DNA from: CAZGIF01 sp964526045
GTDB lineage: Bacteria > Patescibacteriota > Gracilibacteria > Absconditabacterales > Absconditicoccaceae
DNA length: 26,203 nt
Assembly: GCA_964526045.1 (NCBI GenBank)
Contig: CAZGIF010000010.1
Location: 1-26,203, forward strand
Direction: 5' to 3'
Shown here: piece by piece, positions 20,009 through 26,203 of the stretch
Position numbering within the stretch: position 1 is the stretch's first letter
Layout: every line of letters begins with the position of its first letter
Notes under the pieces: generated by a model
Database searches by the model: none
What the model saw: the letters and a program-made list of their open reading frames with translations, nothing else
Told to the model about the DNA's origin: nothing
Made by a program: the position numbers and the translations under genes

Positions 20009-20042
20009 ACTAGTACAATACATTTATTTTTATAAATTTCAA
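20009..20042 (-). promoter_or_regulatory. trpR promoter with overlapping operator candidate
   Basis: On the minus strand, TTGAAA (20042-20037), 16 bases, then TATTGT (20020-20015). GTACTAGT (20016-20009) overlaps the end of the -10 box and the expected start site. GTACTAG is the half-site known from E. coli trp/aroH operators. It is followed by TTTTAGTTTGG. The arrangement would allow autoregulation. Confidence 0.5.
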
Positions 20043-20054
20043 GATAAAATAAAT

Positions 20055-20089
20055 AATCTGACCGCAATGGATGTACAGTCAGATTTTTT
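20055..20089 (-). terminator. Terminator downstream of the 20123 gene
   Basis: Perfect 8-bp inverted repeat AATCTGAC (20055-20062) and GTCAGATT (20078-20085) with a 15-base loop. On the minus strand it is followed by ATTTATTTT; on the plus strand by TTTT. It insulates trpR from the upstream gene and may work in both directions. Confidence 0.65.
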
Positions 20090-20122
20090 GGGGTATAATA
20101 GAGCAATATATCAGATGAACTC

Positions 20123-20842
20123 TTATACTTTTTGTAAAGCTTGAACAAATTCAGATATTTTTGATATCAGTAAACTAACATGAGCAGAAAGCTCCTTTAT
20201 CTTTTTCTCATCACTAATTTCAGCATCGATATAATCATTCTTCACTTCATTTGTATAATAGTATGTCACATCAGTATAATTCATAGCATTTTTAATTTGA
20301 GCTTCATTGGTAACAATCATTGAATCAAGATCCTGTTTGATAGACAATACAACATGGTATGGAAAAACCATAGCAATTTCTGTCAATATAGAATCAATCT
20401 TTTCTTTGCGAGTTTCTAATTCATGAATTTTATCTATAAAAGTATTTTTTATATACTTATGATCATTTTTTTGAACTAATTCTTTTCTATACGCATTCAA
20501 AAGAATATCATACTCAGCAACTATATCGGTACGTATACTAGCTATTTGCAAAGTTGCAAGCTGCAAGCTCTTGATTGAAGCAAAATAATCTTCACGTATT
20601 AGTGCTACAACCTTATTTTGATAGACATTATATTTGACATACTCAATATTTGATTCAAATATATTAAACAATACAGCTTTACGTTCATCTTCAGAAGCAT
20701 AATACTTGGATGAATACTGCGCATATGTATCAGTAAAATTAGAAAATATCATAGAAACAAAAACTACTAATGACGCAATTTTAGTGTTTATAGAAACTAA
20801 AGATGGTTTTAAAGAATTATTTGCTCAGTTTTTCATTTGCAT
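20123..20842 (-). CDS. Exported helical protein, unknown
   Basis: 239 residues. The start at ATG 20842 (or 20836) reads MQMKNG and uses TGA=Gly. Residues about 20-40 are hydrophobic (IASLVVFVSMIF) and end in TDTYAQ, a plausible signal-peptidase site. The mature part is almost all helix with many Tyr, Ile, Glu and Lys and two likely coiled-coil stretches. A later ATG at 20752 would cut off most of the signal peptide, so the longer start is preferred. No family recognised. Ends in a terminator hairpin. Confidence 0.75.
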
Positions 20843-20904
20843 ATACTCTAATAAAAAAATCTCAGTTATTATTAGTAATTAGAAAATATAAGACGGAATA
20901 AAGC

Positions 20905-21738
20905 TTATTGTTGGACGAGATGTTGGAGGTTATATCTTGAAGCAAGATCTACAACAGAATTTCCAAAATCATCTTTGGCGTCAAGGTCACTGCCTGCAGC
21001 TACCAAATCAGAAACAATATCGATTTGTTGTTGATCGTTTTGATAGTCGGTGCGCGCCAGCGCATCCATCAACAATGTGTTGCCGTTGGATGGACTACGA
21101 GCGTGTATATCTGCTCATGCATCAAGCAATGCACGAACAGAATCTGGATCTCACCACAACATAGCAACATGACTCACAGGAAGTCAGTCATCTCTATGCG
21201 TGTCTGGAGCTACTCATTGCGTCAACAAAAAATTTACTATGTCCGTGTGTCCACGTTGAGCTGCATTAAGAAGCATCGTACGTTCATCTTCGTCAGATAT
21301 TTTTTTGTTTTGTGTGTCTGCGGTCTTGTAAATATCAACAATTGTTTGTAAATCTCATTGGATTGCAGCTTGAGGTCATGCTCATCATTCAAGATAGGTC
21401 ACAAGATACCCAAATCACACAGCAATCAACAATGCGCATATACCACATACTGTTCGTAACATACTTTTATTGAGAGTATACCAGACTTTGAATCGAATTT
21501 TGGATGTTATCCAAAAGGCAAATATCACCAACAATCATAGAACTATAAACGATGATGCGACATAAGGATCATCTCATACTTCAATACGACTTCATCAGAT
21601 TTTGAGCATAACGTCTCGACCAAATTGATTGTTAAGCAGTCACACAACTCATCATGCAACAAAAGCATATCATGCAATCTCAAAAACTATCATTACAAAA
21701 TCTATCCAAAGTGAACGCGAAGACTTATTTACAGCCAT
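20905..21738 (-). CDS. Membrane-anchored ankyrin-repeat protein
   Basis: 277 residues. The first 120 residues hold three membrane segments (around FVMIVFEIAGYAFVAGG, SSFIVLGLLVIFAF and CGICALLIAVGFGYLV). The rest consists of ankyrin repeats, seen from TMLLNAAQRGHTDIVNFLL, then AMLWGDPDSVRALLDAGADI and DLVAAGSDLDAKDDFGNSVV. A protein-binding platform facing one side of the membrane is likely. It starts only three bases after the CYTH gene stop, so the two are co-transcribed and perhaps work together. The glycines of the repeat turns are mostly TGA, which hides the gene from standard-code tools. Confidence 0.88.
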
Positions 21739-21741
21739 AGT

Positions 21742-22338
21742 TTATGAAGTAGATAAAACCGGAGGATTATCAAATGTAAGTTTAGGATAATTGGCAATAA
21801 AATCCCTCTCTGTACCCAAAAACTTTTGGTATACATCGACAACAGTTCAAAATATTCACGATTCTCGTTCAAATCATAGGGTCTTGGATCGATGACGTAC
21901 CGTTGTTTCATCAACTCACTCAATCTCTACAAAACACTCTGTGCCAGGTCGTTGGTCGATCATACATGCACAACCGTCAGACAATTTTCGTTCTTCTCTA
22001 TATGATTCTTGGATAGCTTTGGGTGTGTGTCCAATAGCTTCAAATATTGCATTCATCGCATCATAATCACTCACCGACACTTCAATCTCTTGGACAGCGT
22101 TGATATCTGAGGTATCTCAAACTTGTTTGTATGTACAAGTAATCTTTCTATTCCCATTGATCTCTCATTCGTCCCTCACTCTAAAATATTTGCTATCTAC
22201 ACCATGATTAGCAACTGGATACGCTTTTCTCCTCATCAGACGTCGTGGGTGCGTACACACAGCTCCAAGCTTAGTGAGCTGTTGACGCAGAGCGTCTTTA
22301 TTAACTGGATAAAATTTTATTTCGAATTCTGTTTGCAT
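21742..22338 (-). CDS. CYTH-domain protein (triphosphate tunnel enzyme, CyaB-like)
   Basis: 198 residues. The opening MQTEFEIKF holds the CYTH signature E.E.K. Later come DSKYFRVRDE (basic strand), TCTYKQ, EIEVSVSD and ECFVEIEG, then a helical tail ending VVDVYQKFLG. These strands line the tunnel that binds triphosphate and metal. Members include class IV adenylyl cyclase and tri- or thiamine-triphosphatases; the exact reaction cannot be read here. Three CGA codons fall where relatives often have Trp or another aromatic, for example in LGFE-W-E near the end. Linked to the ankyrin membrane gene. Confidence 0.87.
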
Positions 22339-22359
22339 GAGCAAAAAACATATTAAAAA

Positions 22360-22581
22360 TTAAGCAACAAATCAAAGCATCCATGCATTTTCTGCAAGAT
22401 CGTTATACTTTTTCACATATCACAAAAACACATCTTGTCATTCTTCTGAATATATTGCTGTAAGAGCTCTAGCTAGATCTTTTTTAATTTCTTCTTTCTT
22501 TTCGTCAGAGAGTTTAGAGTTTGTAATGTTAGTTAAACAATCAGTGTATTTATCAAGACATTTATCTACACTTGATGCCAT
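22360..22581 (-). CDS. Small helical protein, unknown
   Basis: 73 residues, ATG to TAA, with three TGA=Gly codons in its second half. Helical, Lys/Asp/Glu-rich start (SSVDKCLDKYTD), then EEGQDVFLGYVKKYNDLAEN and a hydrophobic end WMLGFVA. It sits 21 bases upstream of the CYTH gene, so it probably opens that operon. No family recognised. Confidence 0.65.
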
Positions 22582-22606
22582 AATCAAAATTATAAATAAA
22601 TAAATT

Positions 22607-22679
22607 TCAGGATAACTGGACTTGAACCAGCGACTTCAAGACCCCCAGCCTTGCACTCTACCATCTGAGCTATATCCTG
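22607..22679 (-). tRNA. tRNA-Pro (anticodon GGG)
   Basis: A 73-base cloverleaf on the minus strand. Acceptor stem CAGGATA/TATCCTG, D stem GCTC/GAGT, anticodon stem CAAGG/TCTTG with loop CTGGGGG giving anticodon GGG, T stem GCTGG/CCAGT with loop TTCAAGT, discriminator A. No CCA is encoded. All stems pair, with a few G-T pairs. Confidence 0.93.
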
Positions 22680-22728
22680 TTTATCTTATGTGTAAAGAAT
22701 TTGCTATACAATTACAAAACAAAAGTTA

Positions 22729-22760
22729 CAAAAAAATCTCTGACGATATGGACGTCAGAG
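22729..22760 (-). terminator. Strong terminator after the 22799 gene
   Basis: Perfect 8-bp stem CTCTGACG/CGTCAGAG (22738-22745 with 22753-22760), 7-base loop. On the minus strand it is followed by ATTTTTTT. A related stretch appears at 26094-26150. Confidence 0.85.
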
Positions 22761-22798
22761 AGTGTTTGAGTGTTAGAGATAGAAATTGGAGCAAATAT

Positions 22799-23608
22799 TT
22801 ATTGAGTTGATGTTTTTATTACATCAACTATAAATTGATTTTCTTTGACGAAGTCTTTTTGATCTAACGAGGTTAACCACTGTAAGATAGAGTCCATACT
22901 CCCAGAGATGTCTATTTTTTGTTGATTAAAACGTGCATATGCCATTTCTTTAGATTTTCACTGCATTACATCTAGTAATAGATTTTGCGAAGCAACTTTA
23001 TATGAAGCGTTGTATCCCAAAAACATAAGCTTAAGTGAATCTATTAGGTAAGGCTTAACAGCATCATCTCAAATTGTAAGTGTAAATTCAACTACATCTT
23101 GATGATACTGCAATGTATCTTCAAGTACTCTTTCATTTTTATCGACATCGACATCTCAGTTTCTATTTTGATTAAGTTCATCAAAAACACTATATAATCT
23201 TTTTGATTCATCTATAAGATACAATTCTTCTTTTGTTAGTAATTGTTTGACGGCTTTTACAGGTTCTTTTTTCCTAAGATCTCAGCCAACAATATCTCAC
23301 TCTTGGTGTTTTGATAGCAAACCTGGAAACAATGAGTTAGCTGGCTCATAATCAGGATCTACCTGCGTGACTATGTAATAATACAACAGTCTTCTTTCAC
23401 AAGAATTTTTATTTAATGCCAAATCAGTCAGTTTCCTTTTGACTATTGTGTTAGTTTTTTTGTCTTTTTTGGCGAGGATAGTACGAACTTTTGTTGCGAT
23501 TGGTTTTGCTTGCGCTTCAATAGTTTCTAGGTTCGTACAAGCTTCTGCTGCAAACACCGAACTCAACATCAACATAGGTACAAGTACCAACAAAAATAAT
23601 TTTTTCAT
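22799..23608 (-). CDS. Exported protein, unknown
   Basis: 269 residues. A classic signal peptide (MKKLFLLVLVPMLMLSSVFAAEAC) with a VFA-A type cleavage site near residue 20. A lipobox is not evident although a Cys follows at residue 24. The mature protein is helical and charged, with two Cys near the start that could bridge. No family recognised. The last codons contain a 9-bp inverted repeat, AGTTGATGT/ACATCAACT (22805-22829), and a true terminator follows at 22729-22760, so the transcript end is well protected. Confidence 0.8.
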
Positions 23609-23785
23609 TTTTGAAATAAGAATAAAGATTTTTATATATTTCAGACCCCTTTAATTTATTTTTTATTAGGATTTTAATAGATTTGACTATATTTTTTTTT
23701 CAAACTCCACTTCTGCATCATTTTTCTCATTCAACATTTCGTTGGGCGTTTTTCGTTTATATGTTTTTTGCCTTAGTTTTTTAAC

Positions 23786-24597
23786 TTAATTTGTTGTCTT
23801 ATTTTGTTGTATATAGTCTGTATATATTTTTTTACATAGTTCTTTTACTGTTATATCTTCATCTCATTCTGATAGATACCTTGTAGGTTTCTCGTCTCAA
23901 TTTCTCTTTATATTATCTATTTTTAGTGCATGAGTCGCAAAAGAAAAATGAAGCTTTTGTTCAAAATCTCTTAAAGAATAATCTTTGATATATTTTGTCA
24001 CAAGGGTTCTTGGTAACTGTCGGAAATTTTGGACTTGATGTTGTTGTATATCTTGAATAATTTCATCTCTCCATATAGGCTGTGGAATGTCATGCAATGA
24101 TTGTTCTAGCTTAGCAAACTCTATTAAATGTTTATCCTGTTCTTTATAGAATTCACTTTGATGTACTTCAAACCATGATTTTTTGTCTTCATCTGACGTA
24201 ATTCCATCTCAATATATTTTACTTTCTATTCATTCTTTGGAATATTGGGAAGGTTTATTTCAGTGAATAGCCAGACTAGCATCATATATTTCTTGTTTTG
24301 TATATTTTAGATCAGGATTATGGCTTAAGATTCGTGTATTTATTTCGTCATAATTTTTATTTTTCTTCAAATTCTCTTCTATTGTGATAATTTCTTCTCG
24401 TTTTTCTCGATCTAGTGTGCTATTTTTTTAATGTCTAAAAAATTTTGAATTTTATCTCAATCTATATGTTCTTTGTATTCTTTGTATATATTGTCAAAGT
24501 CGAGATTAATCAGAACTTCTATAAAATCAAACAGATTAGGATTTTTATAATTATTGTTTTCTACAGTTGTTTCTTTTGTTTCTAGGTTATTTACCAT
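23786..24597 (-). pseudogene. Frameshifted gene, unknown helical protein
   Basis: Starts with ATG at 24597 and reads MVNNLETKETTVENNN onward for 61 codons, then hits TAG shortly after a run of seven T on the plus strand (24423-24429). Adding one base to that run joins it to a second open frame that continues for about 210 codons to TAA at 23786, giving 270 residues. The product is helical and charged with no known motif; the visible order is IEEN..KNYDEIN, PDLKYTKQEIYDASLAI, PQPIWRDEIIQDIQQ, TLVTKYIKDYS. After the TAA the same frame stays open and coding-like for 32 more codons to TAG at 23687. It could be decay, a sequencing slip, or slippage on the homopolymer. Confidence 0.65.
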
Positions 24598-24693
24598 CTG
24601 TGTATGTATAAGAATAAAATGTATTTACATATTATATCAAAAATTAAATAAAATGCAATATTCATACATAAATAGACAAAAATGTGTCAAAAA

Positions 24694-24840
24694 AATCCTC
24701 CGACTTCCTCATACTTCGTCAGCCACCTCCTTTGAAAAAGGAGGCTTTCTTTGTCCTAAAAGGCTCCTTTGATAAAGCGCCCGTAGGGCATAAAGCACTC
24801 GCGGAGCATAAAAGCTGTCGAGGCAACGAGACTGAGGATT
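24694..24840. repeat. 147-bp structured repeat-like element (possible MITE)
   Basis: GC-richer than its surroundings. Ends are inverted: AATCCTC (24694-24700) and GAGGATT (24834-24840). Inside are a strong hairpin CCTCCTTT-GAA-AAAGGAGG (24726-24744), a CGCCCGTAGGGC hairpin and short imperfect copies of GCTCCTTTGATAAAG. The layout recalls dispersed non-coding repeats of gut and oral Firmicutes with the same kind of hairpin order. It lies directly after the MFS stop in the intergenic space. Confidence 0.55.
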
Positions 24841-24851
24841 ATAGTACATCA

Positions 24852-26015
24852 TTAAAATACTCTCTTTCTTACTTTCCATAACAATGATCATCCTGCAACA
24901 ACAAAAAACGCTCAACACATAAGCAACGCTACTTGCAACGACCATAAATCGGCTGCAAATCACATCAAGGGTCACAAAATCGCAAATCATCCTCTCATCA
25001 ACAAACTTTGAAGCGACATAATTGTAGCTCTTCTATCACTTGGAATCAACTCGTTGATATAGTCTGAGATCACGACATTGCTGAGTGACCTTGCAAACTG
25101 AAACAGAACAACAAAAATCAACGCCGGTGCCATCATCCACGATCCAAGTCCAACAAAACCAATGACAACTGCAACTAGCAGTCAGATAAGTGTATTTTTT
25201 TTGCCCAAAAAGATTTCAATATTGTGAGACTGTCGAGAAAAGAGCGCCACAAGTCAGTTGATACCAGCCCACACAAGTCCAAACGCCCAGAGCGGATAGT
25301 TCGTCTCGGACAAGAAAGGTTGCACAAACCATGTCATCGCAAACGTTGCAACTCCAATCAATGCCCCATAACTTATCAACGCCAAGACATTTGGTCTCTT
25401 ATGCCACAGATCAGTGACGATATCGCCAAATTGACGCATGATGCTTACCGACTCATCAAGCTTGTGGCGAGGCGGTTCTGTAACAAACAACAATGCTATC
25501 ACAGCAATCACCGCGGATCAGACCTGCGCATATGCAGGCACAACGAGAGAAAAAGTCGCCAAATATCATCACAAAAGTCACGCAAGTCATTCTGACAAAG
25601 CGTTGATCGAATAATACCTTCAAATGTGTTTTTTGTATGTATTTTGTTTTGATTCGGAGAGCAAAGTATCGTAGAGCAAAGCAGTATCGCTTCATGACAC
25701 AAGTGTATATCAGAGCGCTAAAATCAGCTCTGCAACTACCAATCGCCAAAATCCGAATCACACAGTGTATACAAGATACCCTGCAACAGAGACAAAAGCT
25801 CACAAAATCAATGATGATTTGCGTCATCGTTTATCTCACACAAATCCAGTCGGCACTTCTAGAGCAAAAACAGAAAACGCAAATATCGATTGTAACAAAA
25901 AAATCTCTCACAAAGACAATCAACGACTTTGGAAAAACAATACAACAATCGGCATCAAAAGCATAAAACCTTTGAAAAAAGAAAAAATATTGAGCGCGAG
26001 AAGATTTTTGTGCAT
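24852..26015 (-). CDS. MFS transporter
   Basis: 387 residues with about 11-12 hydrophobic segments. Typical MFS motif A lies between the second and third segments: GFVGDK then CGA then GRKSSL (25827-25829). The family has an aromatic there (D-R-W/F-G-R), so CGA=Trp fits. EVPTGF and VAELILALG lie nearby, as in drug or sugar-nucleotide exporter subfamilies. Another CGA (25743-25745) follows FGFW inside a membrane helix. The centre loop has HKRPNVLALIS and SDRRATIMSLQ. Substrate cannot be read. The 3' half is more GC-rich than neighbouring genes, perhaps from transfer. An operator-like palindrome lies 21-32 bases upstream. Confidence 0.88.
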
Positions 26016-26035
26016 GTGATTCAAAAAGAAAAAAA

Positions 26036-26047
26036 AGTACTAGTACT
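26036..26047. promoter_or_regulatory. Perfect palindrome AGTACTAGTACT upstream of the MFS gene
   Basis: A 12-base perfect palindrome just before the MFS start. It contains GTACTAGT, the same eight bases found at the trpR promoter (20009-20016). It could be a TrpR-type operator, or chance in AT-rich DNA. Confidence 0.4.
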
Positions 26048-26093
26048 ACGTATATGAATACAGTTGACAATTTCTAGCTATTTTGCATTTTTC

Positions 26094-26150
26094 ACAAAAA
26101 AAATCTCTGACACGGTGAGTGTTAGTAGAGATGAGTGTTAGGGAGGTATT
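26094..26150. repeat. Intergenic element resembling the 22729-22790 terminator region
   Basis: Starts with an A-run and TCTCTGAC as at 22737, then GTGAGTGTTAG and a second GAGTGTTAG copy. The 22729-22790 stretch also has two similar GAGTGTT copies. On the minus strand, ACTCACCGTGTCAGAGATTTTTTTT may act as a weak terminator for a gene beyond the window. No gene is seen from 26016 to the end. Confidence 0.35.
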
Positions 26151-26203
26151 GTTTTGGGAGGGAGGTTAGCATGCACTAGAAATCTTTTATATGTTCTAGA
26201 CAA

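Noticed and set aside
24684..24881. 65-codon plus-strand open frame across the repeat element
   Set aside because: Its sequence follows the hairpins of the non-coding element and the antisense end of the MFS gene; no start signal and no coding-like pattern.
1..26203. CRISPR array, transposase, integrase or phage genes
   Set aside because: No regularly spaced repeats and no recognisable recombinase or phage motif in any of the reconstructed frames.

Overview
This window is a scaffold piece from a low-GC bacterium of the Candidate Phyla Radiation, most likely Absconditabacteria (SR1) or a close Gracilibacteria relative. TGA is read as glycine in every gene; only TAA and TAG end genes. CGA codons also fall repeatedly on positions that are tryptophan in the protein families concerned, so CGA very probably means Trp. 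Arg is written CGT, CGC, AGA and AGG. A standard-code reading breaks almost every gene into fragments. All coordinates below were derived with TGA=Gly.

Plus-strand left part (1-8.7 kb): the 3' part of an M17 leucyl aminopeptidase, a hairpin terminator, a consensus promoter and a putative lipoprotein. Next come minus-strand trmB and an RlmL-type rRNA methyltransferase. A tesA-ybbA-ybbP block follows (periplasmic esterase, ABC ATPase, large permease). The permease is split by a 100-N gap. The gap is flanked by two copies of one 55-bp sequence and by a 55-bp piece copied from the 11.4-kb gene, which looks like an assembly chimera.

Middle accessory part (8.7-12.5 kb): a convergent HExxH metallopeptidase of unknown family, a long coiled-coil membrane protein broken by a 5-bp tandem duplication, and two small proteins of unknown function.

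Tryptophan operon (12.5-20.0 kb, minus strand): trpR - trpB - trpA - trpC - trpEG (fused) - prs - trpD - trpF. This covers every step from chorismate to tryptophan and adds its own PRPP synthase and repressor. Gaps between genes are about 0-40 bases after a 107-base regulatory gap between trpR and trpB. Full amino-acid pathways are rare in this radiation, and an organism that gave CGA to Trp has an obvious interest in Trp supply.

Right part (20-26.2 kb, minus strand): an exported coiled-coil protein, a membrane-anchored ankyrin protein three bases downstream of a CYTH triphosphatase/cyclase-like gene, a 73-residue protein, tRNA-Pro(GGG), a strong terminator, another exported protein, a frameshifted gene, a 147-bp GC-richer repeat-like element and an MFS transporter. 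A palindrome upstream of the transporter resembles half of the trpR operator candidate.
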